Positions 42,721-51,364 of a stretch of 64,000 bases of DNA are shown here, in pieces. The position numbers and the translations under genes were made by a program. Numbering within the stretch: position 1 is the first letter of the stretch; the number at the start of each line of letters is the position of its first letter. Origin of the DNA: CAYPGJ01 sp050174775 (GTDB taxonomy: Bacteria; Planctomycetota; Phycisphaerae; Phycisphaerales; UBA1924); NCBI GenBank assembly GCA_050174775.1, contig JBFXJP010000005.1, positions 1 through 64,000 on the forward strand, given 5' to 3'. Below the pieces are notes generated by a model. The model searched no databases, was not told the DNA's origin, and saw only the letters and a list, made by a program, of their open reading frames with translations.

Positions 42721-43974
42721 TCAGTCGGCGTTGTCGATGATCTCGGTGATGGCTGCTTTGAAGGCGTCGACGTCGGATTGCTTGGAGTAAGGGCCGGGTG
42801 AGGCGCGGACGGCGCCGCCGCCGCCCTTGGCGCCGCACTCGCCGGTTTGGGCTGGGACGTCGGTGCCCATGGCGTGGTGTGCGCCGGGTGCGCACTGGAG
42901 TCCGGCGCGGACGGCGATGTTGAAGGAGGCGTCGAGGATGGAGGCGAGTTCGCCGGCGTCGTGCTTGTGTGTGGTGAAGGAGACGACGGAGACTCGGCGG
43001 TCGGTGTCCTTGGGGCCGAGGACGCGGACACCGGGGGTTGAGAGGAGGAATTCGAGGATCTGGCCGGTGAGGTCTTTCTCGTGGGCGTGCGCGCCGCTCT
43101 TGTGGAGGCGCTCGTGCTCGTCGAGGGCCGCGAGGAGCCCGGCCATGCCGGGGGCGTTGCAGGTGCCGGCTTCGAAGTGGTGGGGGAGTGCACGGGGCAT
43201 GAGGGGGTCGTCGGAGTTTCCGCCGGTGCCGCCCTGGATGTGCGGGTCGAGTCGGGGGTCGGCATCGTCGGGGGAGTAGGCGCGCGGGGAGATGTAGAGG
43301 GCGCCGATGCCTGGCGGGCCGAGGAGAGCCTTGTGGGTTGGGAAGGCAAGGAGATCGGCCAGGTCTGCCTGCACGTCGACGGGGATGTGCCCGACGGTTT
43401 GCGAGGCGTCTACGAGGAAGAGGGTGTGTGGGGACTTCTCTCGGAGGCGTGCCGCGATGTCGCGGATGGGTTGGATCGTGCCAAGCACGTTGGAGGCGTG
43501 GGTGACTGCGAGCAGGGCTGTGCGCGGGGTGCAGGCCTTGATGAGCTCGTCGGGGTCGACGAAGCCCTGGTAGTCGCAGGTGACGAGTGTGAGATCGATG
43601 CGTTTGCGATGCTGGAGGGCGTAGAGGGGTCGGAGGACGGCGTTGTGTTCGAGGACGGTGGTGACGACGTGTGGGCGCGGTTGGAAGTAGGGGAGTTCGC
43701 AGGCTGCGTCGATGGCGCCGTGGATCGCGGTGTTGAGCGCGTCGGTGGCGGAGTGTGCGAGGATGAGGCGTGAGGGGTCTTCGGCGTTGATGAGTGAGGC
43801 GAGACGTTGGCGGGCGGTGTCGACGGTGCGTGCGGCGTTGACGGAGGCGCGGTGTCCGCCCCGGCCGGGATTGCCGTTGGGTGAGTTGATGTAGGTGGTG
43901 ATGGCCTCGGCCATCGCGGGTGGCTTGGGCCAGGAGGTGGCGGCGTTGTCGAGATAGATGATCTCGGTGGTCAT
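42721..43974 (-). CDS. Aminotransferase class V, cysteine desulfurase-like
   Basis: The 417-residue PLP enzyme. Family features are the opening IIYLDNAATSWPKPPAM with GNPGRGGHRASVNA, the cofactor Asp in LFLVDASQTVGHIPVDV, the Schiff-base Lys in LAFPTHKALLGPPGIGALY, and the candidate persulfide Cys in RAGLQCAPGAHH. This pattern is the am_tr_V_EF2568 subgroup related to SufS/CsdA. A Gly-rich insertion (GECGAKGGGGAVRASPG) near the C-terminus adds another Cys. No sufE, iscU or tRNA thiolation gene is adjacent, so the sulfur acceptor is unknown. It is convergent with mlaD at 12 bases. Confidence 0.87.
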   Translation of the reverse strand: MTTEIIYLDNAATSWPKPPAMAEAITTYINSPNGNPGRGGHRASVNAARTVDTARQRLASLINAEDPSRLILAHSATDALNTAIHGAIDAACELPYFQPRPHVVTTVLEHNAVLRPLYALQHRKRIDLTLVTCDYQGFVDPDELIKACTPRTALLAVTHASNVLGTIQPIRDIAARLREKSPHTLFLVDASQTVGHIPVDVQADLADLLAFPTHKALLGPPGIGALYISPRAYSPDDADPRLDPHIQGGTGGNSDDPLMPRALPHHFEAGTCNAPGMAGLLAALDEHERLHKSGAHAHEKDLTGQILEFLLSTPGVRVLGPKDTDRRVSVVSFTTHKHDAGELASILDASFNIAVRAGLQCAPGAHHAMGTDVPAQTGECGAKGGGGAVRASPGPYSKQSDVDAFKAAITEIIDNAD

Positions 43975-44029
43975 GGGGGAGTGGATGATACGGGGAGGGG
44001 GGAGCCTGGTTGAAGGGGGAAGTGTGGTG

Positions 44030-44236
44030 TTAGCGCGAGCGGCGGGTGCGATAACACCAGGCGCCGTAGTGGAGGAGGGACTTGAGGAGCTCGTAGCGGG
44101 AGTGGGGGAGGCCGCGGCCGAAGGCGGTTTCCATGCGCCATCGCCAGTAGGGGCCCTTGAAACGGCATCGGGTGATGAGCGCGAGTCGGGCGAGTTCGTA
44201 GAGGCCGCCGAGGGTGTCGATGGCGCGTTGGAGCAT
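44030..44236 (-). CDS. Small basic conserved-looking protein
   Basis: The 68-residue protein MLQRAIDTLGG... ends LLHYGAWCYRTRRSR. It is rich in Trp and Arg (GPYWRWRMETAFGRG) and contains two weak helices but no signal peptide or known motif. It lies 2 bases from the ruvA stop and 55 bases from the cysteine desulfurase-like gene on the same strand, so it is probably part of that operon. Coding is supported by operon spacing and by protein-like composition; function is not assigned. Confidence 0.55.
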   Translation of the reverse strand: MLQRAIDTLGGLYELARLALITRCRFKGPYWRWRMETAFGRGLPHSRYELLKSLLHYGAWCYRTRRSR

Positions 44237-44238
44237 GG

Positions 44239-44901
44239 TCAGGCTCCTCTGGTGGCGAGCGCGGCGGCGAGGAGTTGGTCGGAGGATTCGAGGTCAGGGT
44301 TGGAGGAAAGGGCGGAGCGGACGAGGAGTTCGGCGTCTGCGGCGCGCTCGCCGAGGCGGACGAGGGCTGCTGCTGCGTGGAGGGCGTGTGGTGGGAGTGA
44401 GGAGGCGGGAGCGCGCGGGAGGGGAGAGGGCGGAGTTGCAGAGGGTGAGGCGGCGAGCGCGGCGGCCTTGTCGGCGAGTTCGTTGATGATGGACTCGGCG
44501 AGTTTCTTTCCGACTTCGGGGAGAGAAGAGAGGAAGCGTGCGTCACGGGAGGTGATGGCGTTGGCGATGTCGGAGGGGGGAGCGGCGATGATGCGGAGGG
44601 CGCGCTTTGGGCCGAGGCCCTTGACCTTGGTGAGGAGCTCGAAGAGTTGCTTTTCGTCGGAGGTGATGAAGGCGAGGATTCGGGGGATGAAGGAGGCGCC
44701 TTGGGAGAGGGATTCGAGGTGCTGGATGGTGAAGAGTGTGACGGTGTGGCCGAGGGAGGGGGCGAGGGACGCCGCGGCGTGTGGTGAGAGGAGAACCTCG
44801 TAGGCGAGGGGTGAGGGGAGATCGATGGAGGGAGGGGGGGCGGCGATCCGTGCGGATGCGGAGTCGAGGGCTTCGAGGACGCCGGTGAGGCGGGCGAGCA
44901 T
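44239..44901 (-). CDS. ruvA: Holliday junction branch migration complex subunit RuvA
   Basis: The 220-residue protein. The two helix-hairpin-helix motifs are visible in FELLTKVKGLGPKRALRII and ARFLSSLPEVGKKLAESII, and the OB-fold N-domain is followed by FIPRILAFITSDEKQLFELL, matching the RuvA pattern FxxLxxVxGIGPK. An Ala/Ser/Pro linker precedes the C-terminal three-helix domain that contacts RuvB. The tetramer holds Holliday junctions while RuvB drives migration. ruvB and ruvC are not in the window. Stop is 2 bases from the small downstream gene. Confidence 0.92.
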   Translation of the reverse strand: MLARLTGVLEALDSASARIAAPPPSIDLPSPLAYEVLLSPHAAASLAPSLGHTVTLFTIQHLESLSQGASFIPRILAFITSDEKQLFELLTKVKGLGPKRALRIIAAPPSDIANAITSRDARFLSSLPEVGKKLAESIINELADKAAALAASPSATPPSPLPRAPASSLPPHALHAAAALVRLGERAADAELLVRSALSSNPDLESSDQLLAAALATRGA

Positions 44902-44910
44902 GTGGTGAGT

Positions 44911-45546
44911 TTAGAAGGCGGAGCGTTTTCGTTCGTGTGCGGGGACGCCGACAACGGTGGTGTTGTCGGAGACGGCGTGGAGGACGACGGAGCCGGCGCC
45001 GACGACGGCGCGGGAGCCGACTCGAGCGCCGGGGAGGACGCGGCAGCCCAGGCCCAGGAGGGTGTCGGGACCGACAGTGGCGGCGCCGCCGAGAACGGAG
45101 CCTGGGGCGACGTGGGTGTTGATGCCGATGGCGCAGTCGTGCTCGATGATGGCGCCGGTGTTGATGATGGCGTGATCACCGACACGTGCGCGGGCGTGGA
45201 TGACGGCGAGGGGGCCGACGAAGACGCCGGAGCCGAGGGTTGCGGTGGGTGAGACGACCGCGGAGGGATGGACGACGGGGGCGGCCTGGCGCTTGAGGCG
45301 TTTGACGACCCATGCGCGGAGGGCGACGTCGCCGAGGGCGATGATGACGTTGGCTTCGGGTGCGGCGTCGTTGAGTTTGGCGATGGGGCCGAGGTGGGGG
45401 GCGAGGTCGTGGAGTGTGGCGTCGGGGTCGTCGTCGAGGAACCCTGCGAGGTGGAGGTTGGAGGCGCGTGCGGCTTCGGCGACGACCATCGCGTGAGCGC
45501 CGCCGCCGAGGAGAAGGAGCGGGTTGTGGTGGTTGTGGTGGGTCAT
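44911..45546 (-). CDS. NeuD/PglD-type sugar O- or N-acetyltransferase
   Basis: The 211-residue protein. The N-terminal Rossmann-like PglD_N domain reads LLLLGGGAHAMVVAEAARAS and LAGFLDDDP. The C-terminal half is a left-handed beta-helix of hexapeptide repeats: VHPSAVVSPTATLGSGVFVG, HAIINTGAIIEHDCAIGINT, HVAPGSVLGGAATVGPD and SRAVVGAGSVVLHAVSD. The catalytic His is expected in the EHDCAIG turn. Such trimers acetylate nucleotide-activated sugars or sialic acid for glycans. Start ATG 45546 gives a His/Asn-rich tail, then the domain. Located just upstream of ruvA on the same strand, 9 bases apart. Confidence 0.87.
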   Translation of the reverse strand: MTHHNHHNPLLLLGGGAHAMVVAEAARASNLHLAGFLDDDPDATLHDLAPHLGPIAKLNDAAPEANVIIALGDVALRAWVVKRLKRQAAPVVHPSAVVSPTATLGSGVFVGPLAVIHARARVGDHAIINTGAIIEHDCAIGINTHVAPGSVLGGAATVGPDTLLGLGCRVLPGARVGSRAVVGAGSVVLHAVSDNTTVVGVPAHERKRSAF

Positions 45547-45723
45547 GTGTGTGGTGGTGGATGATATGGGACGGTGGGTGGGGTTGTGCGGGTTGTGCGG
45601 GGTCGGGGAGGGAAGGTGGTTCTGGGTCGGTGCAGGCGGGTGTTGGGGATGACGATGGAGACGTGTCGTTTTCGGCGGTTCGCGCGTCGGCGGTGTTATT
45701 GGCCGTACGCGAGGAGAGCAACT

Positions 45724-46503
45724 GTGGACAAGGCCAGTCTGATCGGGACGATCATCGCGGTGGTTTGTCTGGTGGCGGTGGGGTATCTGGCCAGCCACGG
45801 GAACTGGGCGCTCTTCTATTCGGAGAAGGGCATCATCATGGTGGGCGGGGGGACGGTGTCGGTGTTGTTCATGGCGATGCCGATGGCGAAGCTGAAGTGC
45901 GTGCCCGGGTACATCAAGAAGTTCTTCTTTTACAAGGGGAAGAGCCCGTCGGACATCGTGAAGATTCTGGCGGAGCTGGGGGACAAGGCTCGTCGTGACG
46001 GGATGCTGTCGCTGGAGTCGGAGGTGGAGAAGATCGACGACGTGTTCCTGGTGAGCGGGCTGAAGATGGCGATCGACGGCGTGGACCCGCACAGCATCGA
46101 GGCGACGATGCAGGCTGAGATCATGGCGATGCGGGAGCGTCATGCCGCGGGGAAGAAGTTCTTCGATCTGATCAAGGTGTACGGCCCGGGGTGGGGTCTG
46201 GCTGCGACGCTGATCGGACAGATCGGCATGTTCGCGAACCTGGGCGGGTCGATCGAGGTGATGGGTCACATGCTCGCGGTGGCGGTGGTGGCGACGGCGT
46301 ATGCGACGATCATCGCGAACGCGGTGGCGGGGCCGATGGGCGACAAGCTGGCGTTGCGCTCTGCCGAGGAGATCCTCGGCAAGGAGATGATGCTGCAGGG
46401 GCTGCTTTCGATCCAGGCGGGCGACAACCCGCGGGTGACGCTGGATCGGATGCTGGCGTTCGTGCCGAACGCGGCGCGCGATGCGCTGCGTCCGGCGGCT
46501 TGA
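45724..46503 (+). CDS. motA: MotA flagellar stator or MotA-like proton channel subunit
   Basis: The 259-residue protein has four membrane helices. The start GTG 45724 (VDKASLIGTII) is chosen over upstream codons because GAGGAG lies about 8 bases before it and the family begins at this point. ASLIGTIIAVVCLVAVGYLA starts helix 1; the cytoplasmic loop holds LAELGDKARRDGMLSLE. The conserved Pro-bearing helix 3 pair is present in FDLIKVYGPGWGLAATLIGQ and MLAVAVVATAYATIIANAV. Stators couple ion flow to flagellar rotation. It is immediately followed by motB. Confidence 0.92.
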   Translation: MDKASLIGTIIAVVCLVAVGYLASHGNWALFYSEKGIIMVGGGTVSVLFMAMPMAKLKCVPGYIKKFFFYKGKSPSDIVKILAELGDKARRDGMLSLESEVEKIDDVFLVSGLKMAIDGVDPHSIEATMQAEIMAMRERHAAGKKFFDLIKVYGPGWGLAATLIGQIGMFANLGGSIEVMGHMLAVAVVATAYATIIANAVAGPMGDKLALRSAEEILGKEMMLQGLLSIQAGDNPRVTLDRMLAFVPNAARDALRPAA

Positions 46504-46533
46504 TCTTCGGCAACGTGAGCGGAGGGACGAACG

Positions 46534-47397
46534 ATGGCCGAGGAACATGCCGGCGGACACGGCGGTCACGAGGAAGAGGGCAAGGGGGAACATAAGAAGA
46601 AGGGGGGTCACGGTGGTGGTCATGGCGGCGGGCACGGTGGCGGCCACCATGAGGAGGGCGTGCCGGAGTGGATGGTGTCGTTCGCGGACAACGTGTGCCT
46701 GATGATGGGCTTCTTCGTGATCATGCTGGCCATGAACATGGGGCCGAAGGGGGGCGGTGAGGGCGCGGACGCGGACGGGGGGCATCCGGACAAGCCGACG
46801 GACTCATTCCTTGATCTCGCGATCGGGATCCGGGAGGGGTTCAACAACCCCGTGAAGATGAACTCGGCGGACCCCAACGACGAGGCGCTGATTCGGCGCA
46901 TGAAGCAGAAGCAGGGGGAGACGAACGATCGGAACCCCAAGGGCGAGAACGAGAAGGTGCAGGGGCTGCGGACGAGTGATTTTTATTCGTACGGCGGGAC
47001 CGTGCTGTTCGGGGATGGGTCTGCGGAGTTGACGGAGTCGACGGCGCAGAGCGTGAAGGACATCGCGGACTTCGTGAAGGGGACGAAGTTCATGGTGGAG
47101 GTGCGCGGGCACGTGAGCGCGATGGAGGCGCAGGGGGATATCGGGATGGCGATGGATCTGTCGCACCGGAGGGCGCTGACGGTGGCGAAGGCGCTGGCTT
47201 CGCGCGGCGTGGAGTGGGGGAGGCTGCGCGTGGTGGCGTGCGGTGATGCGGAGCGCGTGACGGCGCTGGCGTACGACTCGAAGGGGCACCGGACAAATCA
47301 GCGTGTTGAGGCGCTGGTGACGAAGGAAGTGATGGCGGAGGACCCGCACCTGCGCGAGCCGACGGCGGGTGTGGGGCACGATGGGGGCGGGCATTGA
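46534..47397 (+). CDS. motB: MotB flagellar stator with His/Gly-rich N-terminus and OmpA domain
   Basis: The 287-residue protein. The first 42 residues are extremely rich in His, Gly, Glu and Lys. One membrane helix follows, with the proton-relay Asp (Asp52) in WMVSFADNVCLMMGFFVIML. The C-terminal OmpA-like peptidoglycan-binding domain contains VEVRGHVSAMEAQGDIG and LSHRRALTVAKALASRGVEW. It pairs with MotA, 30 bases upstream. The His-rich N-tail is unusual and could bind metal or help assembly; it is not part of the family core. Confidence 0.9.
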   Translation: MAEEHAGGHGGHEEEGKGEHKKKGGHGGGHGGGHGGGHHEEGVPEWMVSFADNVCLMMGFFVIMLAMNMGPKGGGEGADADGGHPDKPTDSFLDLAIGIREGFNNPVKMNSADPNDEALIRRMKQKQGETNDRNPKGENEKVQGLRTSDFYSYGGTVLFGDGSAELTESTAQSVKDIADFVKGTKFMVEVRGHVSAMEAQGDIGMAMDLSHRRALTVAKALASRGVEWGRLRVVACGDAERVTALAYDSKGHRTNQRVEALVTKEVMAEDPHLREPTAGVGHDGGGH

Positions 47398-47413
47398 GCG
47401 CGCCGGGAACGGA

Positions 47414-47680
47414 TTAGAGGGAGAGGACGAGCAGCGCCGCGAGCGCGAGCAGCAGACCGACGGAGATGACGAAGGTCTTGAGTGCGCGGGGGCGAGAGTG
47501 CTCGGTCCAGGGGTTGGAGGGGGAGTCTTCGAAGGCGTGATCGTCGTAGCCGTCGTCGTCGCGGCCGTCGTGGCCGAAGCGAGCGATGTCGGCGTCGGAG
47601 GGCTCCTCGTGATGGGAGAGGTCGTCGGCGTGCGCGGGGCCGGAGCAGCAGGAGCCTGAGCGGATACGTGGCGCGGACAT
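47414..47680 (-). CDS. Small tail-anchored protein, acidic N-terminus
   Basis: The 88-residue protein has a Cys pair (SGSCCSG) near its start, an Asp/Glu/His-rich middle (DDLSHHEEPSDADIARFGHD) and one C-terminal hydrophobic helix (TFVISVGLLLALAALLVLSL) that would leave most of it in the cytoplasm. The DADIARFG phrase resembles the start of small planctomycete zinc-ribbon proteins, but the ribbon cysteines are absent. It is convergent with motB. No function is assigned; coding confidence is moderate. Confidence 0.5.
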   Translation of the reverse strand: MSAPRIRSGSCCSGPAHADDLSHHEEPSDADIARFGHDGRDDDGYDDHAFEDSPSNPWTEHSRPRALKTFVISVGLLLALAALLVLSL

Positions 47681-47706
47681 GTGGTGATGGTAGGGGGTGG
47701 AGGGGG

Positions 47707-48990
47707 TCAGCGGGGGATGCGCTCGATGGCGGCGTCGAATGCGGGGTCGGCGCCGCGGATGTAGTCGGTGGAACGGACTGGCGTGTGGATGTCGGGGATG
47801 AGGGAGTGGGGGTCGTCGGGGAGAGACTTGAAGAACTTTGTGGAGTGGAAGACGGTGAGGCCGGAGTGTGTGAGGATGAAGGAGCGGACCTCGCCGAAGT
47901 GGTTGGGCTTGCCGCCGGTGGGCTCGCCGATGAGTGTGGCGTTGGTCTTCTGCTTGAGTTCGATGGCGTTGAGGAGGGCGGAGGAGAAGGTTTGTCGGCC
48001 GATGAGGACGAAGATGCGGTTGGGCTGGTTGATGGCGTCGCGCTGCGCGAGGCCTTGGATGAGGGGGCGGGCGATCGCGGAGTTGCCGCCGCCGTTGTTG
48101 CGGAGGTCGATGATGACGGCGCTGGGCTTGTGGTCGTCGATGAAGGCGAGTGCTTGTTCGGCGAAGTCGTCGAAGGGAAGGTCTTTCGCGCTGGCGCAGC
48201 GGTTGTATTGGATGTAGAGGGCGTTGGAGGGTTGGTGGAGCTCGGACCAGTACCAGGCGTTGGGGCGTTTGCGTGAGAGGGGGGTGGGGGCGTCGGCGGG
48301 TGGGAGCCAGCGTTGCCAGTCTGTGGAAGCGTCGGGTGAGAGAGGGGAGAGGGACTGCTCGAACTCACCGGCGTCGGGGGAGGAGAAGGTGAAGGGGACG
48401 ACGTCGGTGGTGGTGATGACGCGTGCGGCGAGAAGCGCTTGCGCGGTGGGGAGTGTGTTGGCGATGGAGGATTTGAAGAAGGACTGGTTTTCGTGTGCGA
48501 CGTAGGGGGTCAGGGATTGGAGGACGGTGTCGATGGGGGAATGGTTGATGTGGGTGAGGCGGGCGCCGAGCAGGTTGTCGTAGCCCTTGTCGGCGGCGAT
48601 GACAGTGAGGCCGTCCTCGAACCAGAAGAGGTGTAAGGGGTAGGCCTGAAGCGGAGGGTCGATGTTGTTGATGCGGATGAAGGTGTGGGAGTCGCCGAGG
48701 GATGCTGTGAGACGGAGGAAGGAGAAGGCGACCTGATGGGGGGAAAGGTTGGGGATGTCGGCGTCGAGAGAGGCGACCGCATCGGTCCAGGCTTCGCGCG
48801 AGGTGTGCGTGAAGGGGTCTGGATGTTTGCTGGGGAGGGTGTCGGCGAGCTGATGGAGGTCAGCGCGCCACTGCTCGGGGGTGAGAGTGGCGAGGTTGAC
48901 GGGGGCTGATGCGGGCGGCGTGCTCTGTGCGAGCGCGGCGGCTGAGAGGAGTGTGGTGGTGAAGAGTGCGTGGAGGGAGAGCGTGCTCAT
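47707..48990 (-). CDS. Exported S41-family peptidase-like protein
   Basis: The 427-residue protein has a signal peptide (MSTLSLHALFTTTLLSAAALA). The catalytic region contains SAVIIDLRNNGGGNSAIARP (LRxNxGG motif) and FVLIGRQTFSSALLNAIELK, where the first Ser of FSSA is the expected nucleophile, followed by ATLIGEPTGGKPNHFGE. There is no clear PDZ domain; the region LLGARLTHINHSPIDTVLQS could be a degenerate PDZ. S41 proteins cleave or remodel periplasmic proteins. ATG 48990 is chosen because AAGGA lies 7 bases before it and the signal peptide starts there. Confidence 0.83.
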   Translation of the reverse strand: MSTLSLHALFTTTLLSAAALAQSTPPASAPVNLATLTPEQWRADLHQLADTLPSKHPDPFTHTSREAWTDAVASLDADIPNLSPHQVAFSFLRLTASLGDSHTFIRINNIDPPLQAYPLHLFWFEDGLTVIAADKGYDNLLGARLTHINHSPIDTVLQSLTPYVAHENQSFFKSSIANTLPTAQALLAARVITTTDVVPFTFSSPDAGEFEQSLSPLSPDASTDWQRWLPPADAPTPLSRKRPNAWYWSELHQPSNALYIQYNRCASAKDLPFDDFAEQALAFIDDHKPSAVIIDLRNNGGGNSAIARPLIQGLAQRDAINQPNRIFVLIGRQTFSSALLNAIELKQKTNATLIGEPTGGKPNHFGEVRSFILTHSGLTVFHSTKFFKSLPDDPHSLIPDIHTPVRSTDYIRGADPAFDAAIERIPR

Positions 48991-49027
48991 GGCGGATCCT
49001 TCGGTTGGATGCACGGCGAGGACGCGT

Positions 49028-50575
49028 TCAGGTTATCTGATGGGCGGGAGACGGCGTGCCGTCCTTGATCTTCTCGCGCTTGGGCGGGGTAGCGGGGTCC
49101 GGGGTCGCCACGGAGAAGAGCCACATGTCGTCATCGATGCGGGCCTGGAGGTGGACGGGACGTCCCCAGAGGATCCGGAGATTCCGGAGCGCTGAGAGGG
49201 CGCGTTGGACATCGATCTCGGCTCCGGTCCATTGATGGGCGAGGTAGAGCTCGCCGCGGTTGAGGTAGTTGGCATCGGCAACGTGGATGAAGGGCTGGCC
49301 TGCGTTCGTGAGTCGTTGGAGGAGGGTGGACTTGATCTGCTTGAAGTCGCGAGACGCGATGCGGGTCTGACCTGAGGAGGGGTCCTGTCGCGCGCGGAAG
49401 AGCTTGTGCTCATCGCAGAAGTCTTCGGTGAGGAATTCGTCAATGAAGGCAACGTCGTTGTAGACGCGGCGGACCTCGAAGATCTTTTCGCGGCCCTTCA
49501 TGGAGTGGTCGTTCCACGTGGATCGGGCGCCGAGGGTGTCGAGGGATTCCCACGCGTGGCCGTGCTGCCCGGTGTTCCAGCGGCGTTCGATGTCGCGGAA
49601 GAGTTCGAGTCCGATCTTGTAGGGATTGAATCCGCCGGGTGGTGTGAAGACGACGCCGGCGTGTTTGTCGGCGTAGTCGATGATCTCGGAGGGCTCGGCG
49701 AAGCGTTCGGTCATGAGTTTGGTGTGCCAGTAGGAGGCCCAGCCTTCGTTCATGATCTTGGTCATCGCCTGCGGCGCGAAGTAGTAGGCCTCGTCCCGGA
49801 TGATGGAGAGGATGTCGTGCTGCCAGGGGGAGAGGGGGGCGTGCTGGAGGAGGAAGAGCAGGACGTCGCGCGTGGGTTTGCGGGGCGTCTTCCCCTGATC
49901 TTCCCTCTGGCGACGTTCGTGCTCAAGGCGCTGCGCTTCGATAGCGCCGGCCGGGTTGATGTAGGGGTCCATGTAGTCGCGCGCACGGAAGCGGTCGGGG
50001 ATAAAAGGGGAGTCGTCATCGTCGCGGACGCGGGGGGAGACATCGTCGCGCTTGACGAAGGGGGAGTGGGGATCGATGAGGTGTTCGATGGAGAGGCAGA
50101 CGTCGAGGAATTGCTCGACGGCGTTGTGCCCGACCTTCTCGATGTGCCGGCGGACGCGGGTGGCGTGGTTGGCCATGCGGTCCATCATTTTGCGGTCTGT
50201 CTTGGAGAACCAGTAGTTGCACTTGAAGAAGTCGGCGTGGCCGAAGACGTGGGTCATGACCAGCTTCTGATCGATGACGGCGTTGGACTCCTGGAGGTAG
50301 GCATAGCAGGGGTCGTTGTTGATGACCATTTCGTAGATGCGGCCGAGGCCATAGGCATCGCGCTTGCGCGCGGACTCGTACTCCATGCCCCAGCGCCAGT
50401 GGGGGTAACGGACGGGGAACCCGCCGAAGGCGGCAAGCCGGTTCATGGTGTCGAAGTCGACTACCTCGTAGACGACATCGAAGAAGTCGAGGCCTTCGGC
50501 GAGCGCGCGTTCCCTGATCTTCTCCATGTGTGCCTGGAGCTCTGGGGGAAGCGCGGTCGTGGGGTTCGATGGCAT
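49028..50575 (-). CDS. spoVR: SpoVR-family protein
   Basis: The 515-residue protein matches the SpoVR family across its length, with LDFFDVVYEVVDFDTMNRLA, PHWRWGMEYESARKRDAYGL, RIYEMVINNDPCYAYLQESN, GHADFFKCNYWFSKTD, AYYFAPQAMTKIMNEGWASYWH and PYKIGLELFRDIERRW. The family is associated with spore cortex formation in Bacillus and with stress response elsewhere; the reaction is unknown. In most non-sporulating bacteria it sits with prkA and the DUF444 gene; neither is in this window. Divergent from mgtC. Confidence 0.93.
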   Translation of the reverse strand: MPSNPTTALPPELQAHMEKIRERALAEGLDFFDVVYEVVDFDTMNRLAAFGGFPVRYPHWRWGMEYESARKRDAYGLGRIYEMVINNDPCYAYLQESNAVIDQKLVMTHVFGHADFFKCNYWFSKTDRKMMDRMANHATRVRRHIEKVGHNAVEQFLDVCLSIEHLIDPHSPFVKRDDVSPRVRDDDDSPFIPDRFRARDYMDPYINPAGAIEAQRLEHERRQREDQGKTPRKPTRDVLLFLLQHAPLSPWQHDILSIIRDEAYYFAPQAMTKIMNEGWASYWHTKLMTERFAEPSEIIDYADKHAGVVFTPPGGFNPYKIGLELFRDIERRWNTGQHGHAWESLDTLGARSTWNDHSMKGREKIFEVRRVYNDVAFIDEFLTEDFCDEHKLFRARQDPSSGQTRIASRDFKQIKSTLLQRLTNAGQPFIHVADANYLNRGELYLAHQWTGAEIDVQRALSALRNLRILWGRPVHLQARIDDDMWLFSVATPDPATPPKREKIKDGTPSPAHQIT

Positions 50576-50694
50576 GATGTGGATATCGGCGGAAGCGCCT
50601 GTGTCTGGTTATACGCGGCGCGCGGCGAAAAGTGCGCATCGAGCGTGGGGTTGGTGGTACGATCGCGTGCCGGGGCGTGCAGGGGAGGATTTCG

Positions 50695-51213
50695 ATGGCG
50701 TTGGAAGAGCTGACGACTGCGGGCGCGGACGCGACGTGGTGGGAGGTGTCGCTGCGTCTTGTGCTCTCGGTGGTGTTTGCGGGGTGTGTGGGATGGGAGC
50801 GTGAGTCGAGGGGGCGCGCCGCGGGGCTGCGAACGCACATGATGGTGGCGCTGGGGGCCGCGGGGTTCACGACGATCGCGCTCGACGTGGGCGTGTTGCT
50901 CCCTGAGGACGGCGCGACCGGTGTGAGTGTGGACCCGGTGCGGATTGTGGCGGCGATCGTGGGGGGGATCGGGTTTCTGGGGGCGGGGGCGATTATTCAG
51001 TCGCGCGGGGAGGTGAAGGGGCTGACGACTGCGGCAGGGTTGTGGGTGACTGCGGCCATCGGTGCGGCGGCGGGGCTGGGGTTGTATGTCGTTGCGGTGA
51101 TGTTGACCCTGATCTCGGTGCTCACACTGCGCGGCGTGCACGTGCTGGAGCGTCGGATGCGCAACGGGGGCACGGAAGTGGCGCGCGTGGATGGCGCATC
51201 GCAGGAAGAATGA
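50695..51213 (+). CDS. MgtC/SapB-family membrane protein
   Basis: The 172-residue protein has five hydrophobic helices. The MgtC N-domain is clear in LVLSVVFAGCVGWERESRGR, AAGLRTHMMVALGAAGFTTI, IVAAIVGGIGFLGAGAIIQ and GLTTAAGLWVTAAIGAAAGL. No C-terminal ACT-like domain follows, so it is the short form. Family members modulate the F1Fo ATP synthase or Mg-limited growth in pathogens; in free-living bacteria the function is unclear. ATG 50695 has GGAGG at 50684-50688. Confidence 0.88.
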   Translation: MALEELTTAGADATWWEVSLRLVLSVVFAGCVGWERESRGRAAGLRTHMMVALGAAGFTTIALDVGVLLPEDGATGVSVDPVRIVAAIVGGIGFLGAGAIIQSRGEVKGLTTAAGLWVTAAIGAAAGLGLYVVAVMLTLISVLTLRGVHVLERRMRNGGTEVARVDGASQEE

Positions 51214-51292
51214 GGGTGGGGATGAAGGGGTGTGCAGCCGAGAGGGCGAGCCATCGGAGACGCCGATCATGAAGACGGCGTTCGGATTGCAA

Positions 51293-51364
51293 AGCGGGTG
51301 AAGGGACTCGAACCCTCGACTTTCACGTTGGCAACGTGACGCTCTACCACTGAGCTACACCCGC
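51293..51364 (-). tRNA. tRNA-Gly (anticodon GCC)
   Basis: Read on the minus strand the cloverleaf closes: acceptor arms GCGGGTG (51364-51358) and CACCCGC (51300-51294), D-stem GCTC/GAGC, anticodon stem TCACG/CGTGA around TTGCCAA with anticodon GCC, a T-arm GAGGG-TTCGAGT-CCCTT (last pair a G-T wobble), and discriminator T. The CCA end is not encoded. Length 72 bases. Confidence 0.95.

Noticed and set aside
43971..45185. A 404-residue minus-strand frame across ruvA and the NeuD-like gene.
   Set aside because: Shadow frame, Ser/Pro-rich, over two genes with clear families.
49510..49525. A parS-like CGTTCCACGTGGATCG inside spoVR.
   Set aside because: Three mismatches including the outer bases; it encodes conserved SpoVR sequence and lies 25 kb from the parS cluster.
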